Counted from the stretch's first letter, positions 60,101 to 63,119 are shown. The stretch: DNA of 64,000 nt from Agrypnia vestita (GCA_016648135.1 JADDOH010002601.1:1-64000); one strand, 5' to 3'. The notes: generated by a model not told the origin, from the sequence alone. Program-made: numbers and translations.

Positions 60101-60866
60101 GACAACTAGCTTTAATAGCATACACAGGGTGCGGCCCGAGTCCATTTGTCCATAAAAGGAAAAGCCAATCCTCTGGTCGATGGCTCGGCGCCACGGATTG
60201 GTCGGAAAAGGTTTTATATTTTGCTACTTATAACTAATATTGTTTAATGTATGTTCTTTTTAATTTTATGTTATATTTTTTATGTAAAAGCCTATACACA
60301 TTGCTGCTCTTTACTTTATATTTTTTTAATTTTTATACTCATGTTTTGGTGCAATTTCTGATACTTTTATATTTTGCTACTTATAACTTATATTGTTTAA
60401 TGTATATTTTTTATGTAAAAGCCTATACACATTGCTGCTCTATACTTTATATTTTAACTTGTATACTCATGTTTTGGTGCTATACAGATATTGTTTACTG
60501 TATATGCTTTTTGGAATTTATAATAAATTCTTTATGTAAAAGCCTTTACCTAGTGGGCGTAAACATATAAAAAAAATATATAAAAAATTAAAATCCAGCC
60601 GAGCCAGACCAATCCACCTGAACCTGTTGGACCGCTCGTGTGTGGCAGCTTTTAAATATACACAGTGATTCTAATATACTTACCTTTACAAACAGGCTGT
60701 TGTCCACTCCATTTCTTGTCAGCTCCACACCTCCTGGTATTGTCTCCGACCAGCCGATAGCCATACTTGCACTCGTAGCTGACGATGGAGTTGTAAGCGC
60801 AGGAGGTGAAGACCGCTCTTCCGTGGCGAGGAGCGTCGGGAGTGGGACACTGGACCGCAGTCACCA
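23134..60866 (-). CDS. Secreted multi-CCP (sushi) and Ig-domain protein, whole gene (5' end incomplete)
   Basis: Twenty-four exons plus a 39-nt microexon join with matching codon phase at every junction, giving about 1,801 residues (1,788 without the microexon) and a stop at 23134-23136. From the first exon recognised with confidence, the order is CCP1-5 (about residues 5-333), a basic linker (334-677), CCP6-10 (about 720-1125), one Ig domain (about 1128-1231), CCP11-14 (about 1234-1470) and a Ser/Thr/Lys-rich tail. CCP domains show the usual four cysteines, a Trp before the last one and GYxL-like turns. The protein should be extracellular and bind other proteins. The Ig-plus-CCP layout recalls Hikaru genki and Hasp, matrix proteins of the insect synaptic cleft; no vertebrate-like lectin, EGF or transmembrane segment was seen. 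The exact orthologue is uncertain, and the signal peptide is not in the part I could read. Introns are 0.1-5.6 kb and full of transposons. Confidence 0.9.
24333..24410 (+). pseudogene. Non-LTR ORF2 C-terminal remnant
   Basis: CGCTTGTGTGGAAAATCTGG and ATAGAGTAAGGATTAG match the LCGKS..DRVRN segment of the 7277 and 51122 copies, after which homology is lost. Antisense to the host gene. Confidence 0.55.
24632..25642 (+). mobile_element. Tc1/mariner-superfamily element remnant with transposase fragment
   Basis: The ends TAGGGTGACCATG and CATGGTCACCCTGTA are inverted repeats of about 13 bp. The frame at 24682-24972 reads GDYHDDMNFTNYQKWL and SVVVIDNASYHK (second catalytic Asp), and further on RLPPYHPDLNAIENIWS (third acidic residue), which marks an IS630/Tc1/mariner-type DDE domain. 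The N-terminal half of the gene is missing and the core is broken by two hairpins at 24957-25070, so it is dead. Confidence 0.75.
24957..25070. repeat. Two adjacent hairpins inside the transposase frame
   Basis: Hairpin 1: 15 perfect pairs (24974-24988 with 24992-25006, loop AAC), extended outward by 12 more pairs (24957-24968 with 25007-25018) past a 5-nt bulge. Hairpin 2: 22 perfect pairs (25022-25043 with 25049-25070, loop GAACA). They sit where the transposase should run directly from FKEL to GHAVLRLPPYH. Confidence 0.9.
25680..25975. other. Intronic stretch, possible LTR remnant
   Basis: Moderately GC-rich with GTCTCTGCCATAGCATCTGG, a downstream AATAAA and a T-rich end, but no paired terminal repeat or target duplication was found. 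The nature is unknown. Confidence 0.25.
26280..26424 (-). CDS. CCP/Ig gene exon 24: first part of CCP14
   Basis: Acceptor TGTTCAG, donor TACG/GTGAGG. It reads CIQACSYPGTTISG, GETISFTCESGLILRG and PMLRCL. Confidence 0.95.
26553..26614. repeat. 23-bp inverted repeat with 16-bp loop
   Basis: GTATAATTAATACAGTCATGGTT (26553-26575) pairs with 26592-26614 with only two or three mismatches. Intronic. Confidence 0.8.
26721..26760. repeat. 40-bp loopless palindrome
   Basis: TTTATTCAATAAAATTACGA is followed immediately by its reverse complement with a single mismatch. Intronic. Confidence 0.85.
26770..27052 (+). pseudogene. Non-LTR ORF2 C-terminal fragment, second family
   Basis: Reads like LEVELGHILRMLADRLPKRIF then RPEGRRPKGHPRR, and ends in DPDPIG before a GAAGAAGAAGATGA tail. 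This is the C-terminal tail of an R1/I-like or RTE-like ORF2, with stops and frameshifts. Antisense to the host gene. Confidence 0.55.
27625..27850 (+). pseudogene. Non-LTR ORF2 C-terminal fragment, third family
   Basis: Translates to pieces such as AFEMWLDRCMLKPS and KTRVSRTYY, which match the common AFEMWCYRRMLK...KLEYLGHIMR tail of arthropod endonuclease/reverse-transcriptase proteins. Frameshifted. It ends about 110 bp before exon 23 and is antisense to the host gene. Confidence 0.55.
27961..28131 (-). CDS. CCP/Ig gene exon 23: CCP13
   Basis: Acceptor CTTGCAG, donor AAGT/GTGAGT. One CCP from VSCPAPQPPANGY through VVQFNCNPAHMM to ARWSGETPK; its last Cys codon is completed by the next exon. 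Confidence 0.96.
28367..28600 (+). mobile_element. Possible solo LTR
   Basis: GC-rich block starting TGTAGTGTCTGTGG, with TATATTGTATTGTATAAAG as a possible TATA region, and ending GAACGCAACA. The TG...CA ends fit an LTR, but there is no second copy in the window and no clear target duplication. Confidence 0.35.
29127..29222 (+). repeat. Short hairpin-bearing repeat with A-rich tail, copy 3
   Basis: TTTGTCTCAACACAGAGTTT, then AGTAAGACAGACA, then GAAATAAATAAATCA. Same family as 13502 and 16521, more diverged. Confidence 0.6.
29291..29482 (-). CDS. CCP/Ig gene exon 22: CCP12
   Basis: Acceptor ACTTCAG, donor ATTG/GTAAGT. One CCP from VECGEVPIPSTI through AAFSCAPGWGLRG to GEWVPAPPSC. GC-rich compared with flanking introns. 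Confidence 0.96.
29903..30076 (-). CDS. CCP/Ig gene exon 21: CCP11
   Basis: Acceptor TCCTCAG, donor GAGA/GTGAGT. One CCP from VHCSPLPMRRGL through SFSCANGNSLIG to GNWSAPLPLC. Confidence 0.96.
31194..31345 (-). CDS. CCP/Ig gene exon 20: second half of the Ig domain
   Basis: Acceptor CTCTACAG, donor GAAG/GTATGG. It contains EYRLSIFHAVQDDSGIFTC, with the classic D-x-G-x-x-x-C signature of Ig domains, then SHQVDIVVE. Remains of a non-LTR element begin only about 15-20 bp upstream of the acceptor. Confidence 0.94.
31360..31580 (+). pseudogene. Non-LTR ORF2 C-terminal fragment next to the Ig exon
   Basis: Pieces such as RLWWLGHMKRI and, in other frames, LRWNDSV, LERAGA and EEAKTHQKL resemble the LRWLGHVxRM...RxWRxLVxxA tail of non-LTR ORF2. 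Frameshifted. It starts just upstream (in gene sense) of the exon 20 acceptor and is antisense to the gene. Confidence 0.5.
31600..32700. other. AT-rich intron with retroelement 3' tails
   Basis: Bases 32030-32100 end in AAATAAATAAATAAACACACAAATACACAC, and 32160-32290 end in GCTGTAAGAAAACC plus AATAAAATAAAATAAAAT. Both look like non-LTR 3' ends. A related tail in inverted form (GGTTTTCTTACAG) lies at 40597-40612. No host exon seen. Confidence 0.45.
32747..32906 (-). CDS. CCP/Ig gene exon 19: first half of the Ig domain
   Basis: Acceptor CTCAACAG, donor TACAG/GTAAAA. It reads EKPPTILFRHQLGPIA, then GTILHMECLWMRK with the first Ig cysteine, and PKWNVSHEYR. Confidence 0.93.
33185..33295 (+). 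pseudogene. Small reverse-transcriptase fragment
   Basis: The frame reads ILGQIFNDDGQNVDDFELQLRIA, matching the conserved YLGxxxxxDGxxxxEIxxRI segment found near the end of non-LTR reverse transcriptases. Antisense to the host gene. Confidence 0.5.
33708..33826 (-). CDS. CCP/Ig gene exon 18: second half of CCP10
   Basis: Acceptor TTTTTTAG, donor GCCA/GTAAGT. It reads CTDIGKYAMIGPNQRRC and GEWDGPKPSCFG, closing CCP10, then a short linker (LNQENDYA). Confidence 0.93.
34024..34171 (-). CDS. CCP/Ig gene exon 17: first half of CCP10
   Basis: Acceptor TTCCTAG, donor TCGAG/GTAAAT. It reads GNATCTFRNNEPNVVS and EEVVEFPAGSILISR. An atypical CCP start: the first Cys is within TCTF and no Pro follows it. 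Confidence 0.9.
34691..34866 (-). CDS. CCP/Ig gene exon 16: rest of CCP9
   Basis: Acceptor TTCTCCAG, donor TTGCG/GTGAGT. It reads VQGTLIYRDGSPSSG, TEVTFRCIAAIMG and SGKWMGKSVSC, with the usual cysteine spacing. Confidence 0.94.
35095..35405 (+). pseudogene. Non-LTR ORF2 C-terminal fragment
   Basis: Pieces such as KKPVETRKVEGQRKR, TRWIDKIK and LECREWRKIV (read across a stop) fit the LEG.R.RGRQ...W.DQI...R.RWR tail. A similar fragment of the same family is at 46130-46400. Antisense to the host gene. Confidence 0.55.
35690..35870 (+). repeat. Dispersed repeat family D, copy 1
   Basis: Shares GTGTGTG words, CTTGAAGCTTACTCGG and AGACAGATGGTCGC with 46600-46790 (same strand) and 52320-52480 (opposite strand). 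Element class unknown. Confidence 0.55.
35900..38160. other. AT-rich intronic stretch
   Basis: Nothing coding found. Bases 36745-36980 look less AT-rich and start with an initiator-like TTGTCAGTTTG; whether this is a promoter is unknown. Several loosely related GAGTTATC-type segments recur between 37360 and 37810. Confidence 0.35.
38190..38228 (-). CDS. CCP/Ig gene exon 15: 39-nt microexon in CCP9
   Basis: Exactly 39 nt between an acceptor (CTTCCCGTGGGCGCGCTCAG) and a donor (CCCTG/GTAAGC). It enters and leaves in phase 2, so it can be included or skipped without changing the frame. It would read SLKGSQSYRNAKPW between CGPPA and VQGTLIY. It is much GC-richer than the intron around it. Supported by sites and phase, not by a recognised domain. 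Confidence 0.72.
38690..38790. repeat. Fragment of a widespread TATATAGCGC-type short repeat
   Basis: AATAATAATAATATTGG, ATTTATATAGCGCCG and CTCAAGGGCGCT form the arrangement of a short repeat seen widely in invertebrate genomes. Function unknown. Confidence 0.35.
39712..39906 (+). other. 64-residue open frame of unknown nature
   Basis: The frame begins MQLKTDTKSIMQN and has a protein-like composition, but there is no domain, splice support or second copy. It lies in an intron and is antisense to the host gene; probably a degraded transposon piece. Confidence 0.2.
40138..40255 (+). repeat. 34-bp tandem repeat (3.5 copies)
   Basis: The unit GGGTAAAGTTTATGCACATA plus TTTGGGTATATATT recurs at 40138, 40172, 40206 and, diverged, 40240. 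Confidence 0.85.
40735..40909. other. LTR-like promoter-bearing stretch beside the hAT-like element
   Basis: It contains TTTAAATACCCGCGCGG (TATA-like), GC-rich leader-like sequence and a stretch ending GAAATTAAACTCCACTTG. It could be a retroelement LTR end; no partner copy seen. Confidence 0.25.
40918..42980 (+). mobile_element. hAT-like DNA transposon (2063 bp) with 8-bp target duplication
   Basis: The ends TAGGGTGGGCCA and TGGCCCACCCTA form a 12-bp perfect inverted repeat. They are flanked by TTGATCAT on both sides (40910-40917 and 42981-42988), which fits the hAT preference nTnnnnAn. The element sits in the largest intron of the host gene. It holds a broken protein gene. P-type elements also make 8-bp duplications, so the superfamily is inferred. 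Confidence 0.85.
41194..42699 (+). pseudogene. Broken transposon protein of the 40918-42980 element
   Basis: Pieces in successive frames read MVRTRQKQIYPLFG, LPTYEDVIKF, SLVAVAFDGTNVNVG, LGKTLQWIICLLHMNEVPFRHL, then PGKMYHARWLTHPNRIL and LPTIKLDALSYTDLIDW. Stops and frameshifts lie between them. DGT..N.G and CLLH.NE.P.RHL occur in a protein family repeated in several invertebrate genomes that I recognise only as transposon-like. The DGT aspartate is a candidate catalytic residue. Confidence 0.6.
43000..43690. other. AT-rich intron, nothing recognised
   Basis: No coding, RNA or repeat signal beyond A/T runs between the transposon and exon 14. Confidence 0.5.
43741..43867 (-). CDS. CCP/Ig gene exon 14: acidic linker and first Cys of CCP9
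   Basis: Acceptor GAACAG, donor CCAG/GTAAAA. An acidic, Ser/Thr-rich linker (NISNIREGQDFRGG, REDFDELEYPTSSS) leads to DCGPPA, the start of CCP9. The following intron is the largest stretch before the microexon and holds the hAT-like element. Confidence 0.9.
44103..44285 (-). mobile_element. Retroelement fragment, family C copy 2
   Basis: On the minus strand it shares GGGACCCACCACA/ACCCAGGGTTG and AGCTCCC words and downstream blocks (TTTGCTTTATCTG...GAGTGC) with the copies at 14646, 48605 and 55757. Strongly diverged. Confidence 0.5.
44469..44632 (+). mobile_element. Penelope-like terminal-repeat fragment
   Basis: About 165 bp closely match 11286-11486, with a ~45-bp internal deletion before the hammerhead core. 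It ends 17 bp from the donor of exon 13. Confidence 0.6.
44544..44587 (+). ncRNA. Best-preserved hammerhead-ribozyme core in the window
   Basis: Stem I TGGTC (44544-44548) pairs with GACCA (44583-44587). Core CTGACGA is at 44549-44555. Stem II GAGACG/CGTCTC closes a GGTA loop. GAAA is at 44573-44576, followed by CCGGT, so that ACCGGT forms a self-complementary stem III, and A at the cleavage position (TA/GACC). All conserved core bases are present. Lack of a stem III loop implies action as a dimer, as described for hammerheads in Penelope-like elements. Confidence 0.75.
44649..44834 (-). CDS. CCP/Ig gene exon 13: CCP8
   Basis: Acceptor CCCCCAG, donor GAAG/GTAATA. One CCP from APCELPVVPHAVYS through VSIHCERGYSPP to MRPPEPCQSI. 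It lacks the usual Trp before the last Cys. A Penelope-like fragment lies 17 bp downstream of its donor. Confidence 0.93.
45502..45581 (-). CDS. CCP/Ig gene exon 12: second half of CCP7
   Basis: An 80-nt exon, acceptor TTCAG, donor CCCAG/GTAAGG. It reads YNVQGASNLRC and GDWAVTSMPECIP, completing CCP7. Confidence 0.94.
45684..45735. repeat. GC-rich hairpin
   Basis: GCCGCAAACGCCC and GGGCACGCCCTTGCGGC can fold (GCCGCAA with TTGCGGC, and GCCC with GGGC). Isolated GC-rich block in an AT-rich intron. Confidence 0.55.
45840..46020 (+). repeat. SINE-like repeat family B, copy 1
   Basis: Shares GGATGAACGT..GCCGGAAT, ATGTGAGAGAGTGAATGG, GGATGCGCCAT and TCGCGTGAGATC with 53440-53660. This copy lacks the tRNA-like block of the second one. 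Confidence 0.55.
46125..46400 (+). pseudogene. Non-LTR ORF2 C-terminal fragment
   Basis: Pieces such as LRWIFQFFGHLA, LEKPVVVGHVEGQ, CWINQVDKAA and CWERWRRIVKSAEGHEEHDSK fit the tail LxWFGHLxRR...LxGxVEGxRxRGR...WxDQV...RDRxRWRRIV. It matches the 35095 fragment. Stops present. Antisense to the host gene. Confidence 0.65.
46600..46790 (+). repeat. Dispersed repeat family D, copy 2
   Basis: GTGTGCGTGTATGTATGTAA, AGCTCACTCGGAAAGACAG and ATGGTCGAGGGAGAAACC; see 35690. Confidence 0.55.
46928..47069 (-). CDS. CCP/Ig gene exon 11: first half of CCP7
   Basis: Acceptor TTATAG, donor CCTGG/GTAAGT. It starts PCHIPVTENGIF, has an acidic insert (LADTEDGLADSG) and ends VVQFSCEPG. Confidence 0.93.
47163..47253. 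repeat. Cluster of short perfect hairpins
   Basis: AACAAGATAGG (47166-47176) pairs with 47181-47191 around CTGT. TTCAAATCCGCTTGG (47218-47232) pairs with 47239-47253 around ACTGTA. In addition TCCAACAAGA (47163-47172) can pair with 47201-47210, an alternative fold. Confidence 0.88.
47505..47618 (-). CDS. CCP/Ig gene exon 10: second half of CCP6
   Basis: Acceptor TTGCAG, donor GATTC/GTAAGT. It reads RVACGKGYDLNLGY through GRWKPMKPLCEI with the conserved Trp and last two cysteines. Confidence 0.93.
47888..47963. repeat. 35-bp-arm imperfect palindrome
   Basis: Bases 47888-47922 pair with 47929-47963 with a few mismatches around GTGCCT. Intronic, no coding. Confidence 0.8.
48317..48534 (-). CDS. 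CCP/Ig gene exon 9: Gly/Pro/Arg-rich linker and start of CCP6
   Basis: Acceptor CCCATTAG, donor TTCTG/GTATAA. The first 45 residues are Pro- and Gly/Arg-rich (QPPSPVPQQP, SGGGRRGGGR); then GPCEPIASEPYVNVEI opens CCP6. It is the most GC-rich exon, unlike the AT-rich introns. Confidence 0.88.
48605..48735 (+). mobile_element. Retroelement fragment, family C copy 3
   Basis: GGGTAGGACCCGCCATAGAC, AGCTCCCATATCGGCCCTAC, CTTTCGCCATCCAGGTTGG. Same family as 14646 and 55757. It starts about 70 bp upstream (gene sense) of exon 9. Confidence 0.65.
48895..49448 (+). pseudogene. Penelope-like element C-terminus with GIY-YIG endonuclease domain
   Basis: The frame reads KTVFGTNNKIKDLL, then GVYRLDCQNCDKVYVEQTAR and RVDAHKRACK, which is the GIY-YIG endonuclease of Penelope-like retroelements (GVY for GIY, the CxxC insert, then YVGQT, then a catalytic Arg in RxxxHKR). 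Here the Gly of YVGQT is Glu (YVEQT). The frame breaks after SRKS, and continues in another frame as RLVKEAIEIYKHPLNINRDDGL. There is no reverse transcriptase upstream. A hammerhead core follows at 49597. Antisense to the host gene. Confidence 0.85.
49597..49638 (+). ncRNA. Hammerhead-ribozyme core downstream of the Penelope endonuclease
   Basis: CTGATGA (49600-49606), stem II TGGACC/GGATCC with one mismatch, GAAA (49627-49630), then ACGT as self-complementary stem III and T at the cleavage site. Stem I GCC/GGC has three pairs. Its place after the endonuclease fits the terminal repeat of Penelope-like elements. Confidence 0.7.
49710..50750 (-). CDS. CCP/Ig gene exon 8: very basic linker with furin-like sites
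   Basis: A single 1041-nt exon (acceptor CTTTCAG, donor AAAAG/GTAAGC). After NCVPG it contains no CCP and almost no cysteine. It is rich in Arg, Lys and Asn and is studded with basic clusters: WSRRRRS, RVKRN, RRKREM, RIRKRS and SKRD. Several fit the furin pattern R-X-(K/R)-R, so processing into separate chains is plausible. Middle parts (DEMKKQWEEDLAKK) look helical. No family recognised. Confidence 0.92.
51122..51470 (+). pseudogene. Non-LTR ORF2 C-terminal fragment (best-preserved copy)
   Basis: Reads DRVRNEQIRRERNAGCS, LRWFGHVERMNEERMVKK and RNRGRPRKTWHDQI, one stop, then KSRNNRRTCMNVAEAKVVCQ and WRSILSAYPCG. This is the standard tail after the reverse transcriptase. 5' truncated, one internal stop. 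Antisense to the host gene. Confidence 0.8.
51622..51734 (-). CDS. CCP/Ig gene exon 7: second part of CCP5
   Basis: Acceptor TTCCAG, donor CCCAA/GTAACA. It reads IMYDCDKGYVLAEG through GGQWSPKELP; the last Cys of the domain (NCVPG) comes from exon 8. Confidence 0.92.
51760..52310. other. AT-rich intron between exons 7 and 6, nothing recognised
   Basis: No coding or clear repeat signal. A loose duplication of AGGGATCA-type words occurs at 51995-52085. Confidence 0.4.
52320..52480 (-). repeat. Dispersed repeat family D, copy 3
   Basis: Minus strand shows GTGTGTGTGGGTGTGAGG, ACTTGCTCGGAAAGACAGAC and GGTCGCGGGATAAAACC; see 35690. It ends close to exon 6. Confidence 0.55.
52529..52620 (-). CDS. 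CCP/Ig gene exon 6: first half of CCP5
   Basis: Acceptor TTTTTAG, donor AAAG/GTAAAC. It reads VYCPFPGYIEHGKVLL and ends in phase 0, the only phase-0 junction in the gene. Confidence 0.92.
52743..52912 (-). CDS. CCP/Ig gene exon 5: CCP4
   Basis: Acceptor TTCAG, donor GAAG/GTAGTT. One CCP from CKRLPKPPKNGM through HCKDGFTLRG to NWTGEMPIC. Confidence 0.95.
53440..53660 (-). repeat. SINE-like repeat family B, copy 2, with tRNA-like A-box region
   Basis: On the minus strand, TGGTAGCTCAGTGGTAAGAG (53531-53550) is a typical tRNA 5' half with an A box. The surrounding blocks match 45840-46020. A tRNA-derived SINE head is inferred; no B box is clear. Confidence 0.55.
53799..53910 (-). CDS. CCP/Ig gene exon 4: second half of CCP3
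   Basis: Acceptor CTGTAG, donor CTAG/GTAAGT. It encodes ALIVLCEKNYEF through NGTWTQIPKC, which completes CCP3 with a conserved Trp and last Cys. Confidence 0.93.
54033..54147 (-). tRNA. tRNA-like SINE head with the same tail as the 4.2-4.5 kb pair
   Basis: The minus strand from 54147 to 54072 has TGGTGAAACTGGATAACGCG (D-arm region), a perfect anticodon arm CGCTC/GAGCG with loop CTGGATA (would read GGA, serine), and a damaged T arm. The acceptor stem does not pair. The 3' flank (54033-54069) shares AAATATTTTTTG.TTGATT and TTCTGAATGTC with the tail at 4.2-4.5 kb. A tRNA-derived SINE copy is likelier than a working tRNA. Confidence 0.55.
54285..54315 (-). repeat. Third fragment with the same T-arm and tail junction
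   Basis: AAATATTTGCCACCAGGACTCGACCCGAGAC repeats the pattern of an AAATATTT tail next to a tRNA T arm in short form (read in pieces). Only about 30 bp remain. Confidence 0.35.
54648..54768 (+). repeat. Interspersed repeat family A, copy 4
   Basis: GATCACTTAAGCCAACC, TAGCTTTGTTACT and ACATCTATAATTT, as at 173-293 but more diverged. Confidence 0.6.
54974..55111 (-). CDS. CCP/Ig gene exon 3: first half of CCP3
   Basis: Acceptor CCCTAG, donor ATG/GTAAAT. It starts APCVVPHVTQGS and holds a Ser/Thr/Pro-rich insert with possible N-glycosylation sites (NVSQ, NDTI). This insert makes CCP3 longer than usual. Confidence 0.88.
55757..56300 (+). mobile_element. Retroelement 3' fragment, family C copy 4
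   Basis: GGAACCCAGCACAGACCCAG, AGTCCCATATCAGCCCTAC, CCACCCAGGTTTGCA, and downstream CCAATAAATTGCCACAG and GTCCTGTCTCTACT. This order matches 14646-15150. The downstream part is interrupted by a TA-rich palindrome at 56128-56190. Confidence 0.6.
56128..56190. repeat. TA-rich palindrome
   Basis: TAATTGTGAGTATATATATA runs into its reverse complement TATATATATACTCACAATTA. Likely an expanded (TA)n core in an inverted duplication. Confidence 0.8.
56526..56705 (-). CDS. CCP/Ig gene exon 2: CCP2
   Basis: Exactly 180 nt between a CGCAG acceptor and a G/GTGAGC donor, one whole CCP from INCGHPGRLYNG to WRYPLPKC. Phase 1 at both ends, so the domain could be skipped or duplicated without a frameshift. 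Confidence 0.95.
56955..58185. other. Intron with no recognised element
   Basis: Bases 57290-57480 and 57600-57870 are less AT-rich and may be old transposon pieces, but I see no motif. The rest is AT-rich. Confidence 0.4.
58190..59468 (-). mobile_element. Second mariner copy, inactivated (1279 bp)
   Basis: The same ends as the copy at 12141 (GGTCCTTACATATGAAATTG at 58190 and its complement at 59468), flanked by TA on both sides. Orientation is opposite. It lies in the intron between exons 2 and 1, with its transposase in the same sense as the host gene. Confidence 0.92.
58260..59300 (-). pseudogene. Dead mariner transposase
   Basis: Very close to the intact transposase at 12326. A Trp codon has become TAG (59152-59154). 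One-base changes in length shift the frame near 58491 (extra base), 58856 (missing base) and 58928 (missing base). The segment with HDNARPH is still readable at 58425-58745. Confidence 0.9.
59480..59692. repeat. ~210-bp near-perfect palindrome beside the dead mariner
   Basis: Arms 59480-59584 and 59587-59692 are reverse complements with only a handful of differences, around the 2-nt centre AC. Each arm contains GGGAGAAATCCC followed by (G)AAAACGTT, resembling stem II, GAAA and the self-complementary AACGTT of a hammerhead, with the CTGANGA box degraded. The arm end (AGTGGAATAAAACAGTGTT) looks like a Penelope-type terminus. It starts 10 bp from the mariner TA duplication. Confidence 0.85.
59827..59864 (+). 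ncRNA. Hammerhead-ribozyme core
   Basis: CTGAAGA (59830-59836), stem II GGAA/TTCC with loop TCGTCGC, GAAA (59853-59856), then ACATGT as self-complementary stem III and C at the cleavage position. Stem I is weak (TC/GA only). Conserved core bases are all present. Confidence 0.65.
60211..60550 (+). repeat. ~125-bp tandem repeats, 2.5 copies
   Basis: TTATGTAAAAGCCTATACAC, ATTGCTGCTCT and ACTCATGTTTTGGTGC recur at about 60281, 60411 and (start only) 60535. The last ends CTTTACCTAGTGGGCG, like the retroelement tail at 6640-6670. The open frame across it is very hydrophobic but follows the repeats and is not called. Confidence 0.75.
60684..60866 (-). CDS. CCP/Ig gene exon 1 (first confident): CCP1
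   Basis: Acceptor TTCAG before TGGTGACTGCGG, donor AAAG/GTAAGT. It encodes one CCP domain from VQCPTPDAPRHG to KWSGQQPVCK. There are five cysteines, one (TSCAY) more than the usual four. It ends one base into a codon, completed by exon 2. Confidence 0.93.
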
Positions 60867-61159
60867 CTGAAGCATAGCATCGCAATATGACACACGTCAA
60901 AGATTTGGTTGCGAAAATCGCACGTTTAAGGATTACTTTTGATTAAGGGATTCGCTAGGCCAACATTGGGAAACTTTTAATGTGGAGGATTGTCTAATGT
61001 TTACTGTTTCGGAAATAAGTTTGTATGACTCTGTATAGAAATCTGTATAGTTTGTATAGAAATAAAACGCGTTTCGCCTTGTGAGGCAATATCTATTTAG
61101 CAAGTTAAGTCAAAAAATTGTATTTTTCTGAATTTTAAAGGACAGCCATACGGGGTATA

Positions 61160-61330
61160 ACCTAGCTAGTCTGCAATACTTTCCTTGTTAATGACCTAAA
61201 TTACGATTCAAATATGTTGAAGCAACAATATTCGCATATCAATAGTTAAGGACTACAAAGTTAAAGTAAGAAGCTACTTCAAAGTTAGCATCTTTTCTCA
61301 AATATTTCCGACATTTTTTGCCTTAATGAT
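61160..61330 (+). repeat. Dispersed repeat, partner of 8515-8790
   Basis: Shares TATCAATAGTTAAGGA, AAAGTT.GCATCTTTT and AATATTTCCGACATTTTTTG with the 8.5 kb copy. Confidence 0.5.
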
Positions 61331-61832
61331 GATTTAGAGTATAAAAATTTACAGAAATGAACTAAACCCTTTAGGTCACAGTGGAAGAATTTCCCTTTTT
61401 GCGTATGTTTAAGTCACATTTTACTGCAGTCAGAGTATTTATTCTTGCATAATCAAATCCCTTAAAAAGTAAACAAAACATATTTATTACAATTGACATA
61501 TTGTAATAAAGCGTGATTTATTTACTAAGACATTATAATTTTTAAGAGTATTAAGTTTGACTTATTCATACGTATTTTAAAATTTACAAGCTAGTTGTAT
61601 TTTTAAGTCAAACTATTATTTTGGTGGTTCGTGGGTTCAACTTACAATTGGGGGCAGATTTTCCGAATTTACTCATACATCATACAGTGGACAGTAAAAG
61701 CTGGTACGTTAATACTTTTGAGTAAATTCAGTATATTTTGTCGTTGCATTCTCAACATGGCAGCGCGCCGGAAGCCTATATGTATATATCCTAAGCTGTA
61801 TCTGTGCCAGGTTTTACTGTGATACTACTCAC

Positions 61833-61876
61833 CGGGTAAGAGCAGATTGTCTGTTTGTTTGGACTGTCGTAGATTC
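61833..61876 (-). CDS. Possible additional upstream exon of the CCP/Ig gene
   Basis: A 44-nt segment on the minus strand follows a TTAG acceptor and precedes a consensus donor GTGAGT. Its end phase (one base, G) is exactly what the next exon at 60684-60866 needs, and it would read NLRQSKQTDNLLLP. The upstream pyrimidine tract is weak, so this is tentative. Confidence 0.35.
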
Positions 61877-61879
61877 CTA

Positions 61880-62750
61880 ACACTATTTTTATTTACATGT
61901 TCTCTTAGAACATTGAATTATTTATAATATTTATTTAGATTTTTTTATTTCAGTAATTTGTTAAATGATTCAAGGTTTGTGTATAAAGGTAAATAAAATT
62001 TTAAAAATATGTGATACATTTGTCACGGTATGAGCATTACTAGTGAGACTAACATCATACATATAATTGTACATATAAATGTGAATGAAAATCAAAATAA
62101 ATAAATTAAAAAAAAACGAAAAAATAGGATATTATCTAAGAGACCACTTGTAATAAAATAAGCAATTGTATTTGACAAAGATAATTTATTAAGGTTTAAT
62201 ATATGAACAACATTCTAAGCAGTATTTTAACATCATTTGTAAATTTTATAATTTTGAAATTTTATTTATAAATTGAAGAACTCTCTACCAAAGATAATAT
62301 TGGGCATGCATCATTGTTATGTGTAATCGAAGAAAAATCTAAAAATATTTATGCTATCAACAAACAACATTCCAGACTTTATTAAATTGCCAAAAAGCAC
62401 AGAATATGTATATAATATAATATACAATAAATATTATAATAAATGTTAACAATTTTGAATTTTAATATACATATATTTTTAAATGCAACGTCGATATTTA
62501 AAAATAACATGCAAAATCAATTTGATAAAAATATATCATTCAATATAATTATTTCATAAACACACGTTGAAGCAAAAATTTCAATATTATTTGGATCGCG
62601 ATTGATAGGTCTACTTAGAGTGTAAACTCACAGTACAATCAACCTTGAATAATAATTGACAAAAGACCATCTCAAAATTGTCTAAGACAGAAAAGAGAGC
62701 AGAAAACTATACTATAGAGAGGTAAATATAAATTACATAATTCTAAAATA
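61880..62750. other. AT-rich stretch, nothing recognised
   Basis: Very AT-rich with no coding signal; no signal-peptide exon for the minus-strand gene was found here. Confidence 0.45.
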
Positions 62751-62754
62751 CCTT

Positions 62755-62972
62755 AAAGAGCATTAAAATGCTTACTAGAGCCTTTAAATGCCTAAAGCAG
62801 CACATAAATGTATGTCAGAGCATCGCAATGCATAAGACGGCAAAAAATTGCCTAAAATAGCATTAAAATGCTTAACAGAGCATTGAAATGGCTAACAGAG
62901 CACTTAAACGCATATCAGAGCATTGAAATGCCTAACAGGGTATTGAAATACCTAAGAGAGCATCGAAAAAAT
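62755..62972 (+). repeat. ~20-21 bp tandem repeat (about 10 units)
   Basis: Units like CTTAACAGAGCATTGAAATG recur with variants (CCTAAAGCAGCACATAAATG, CATATCAGAGCATTGAAATG). The array is well beyond chance. Confidence 0.88.
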
Positions 62973-63076
62973 CTAATCAACTCCAAAAAAAGAAGCATTC
63001 TCTAAAGAGCATGAAAGCGAGTGAAGTGCATCGTGAATATTTTTTCTGTGACAAATATACTCAAAACTTTGATTCA

Positions 63077-63119
63077 GTAGAACGACAGTGCACGGTGCAT
63101 TGAGAGTGCGTCCGGAAAC
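63077..63119 (+). promoter_or_regulatory. Weak candidate transcription start and first-exon donor
   Basis: TTCAGTAG at 63075-63082 resembles an insect initiator, and AAACGTAAGTGAC near 63117 has a GTAAGT donor, with a GC-richer stretch between. There is no further exon to support it. Confidence 0.15.

Noticed and set aside
60247..60570. Hydrophobic 107-residue frame
   Set aside because: Built from tandem repeats of about 125 bp with T-rich sequence.
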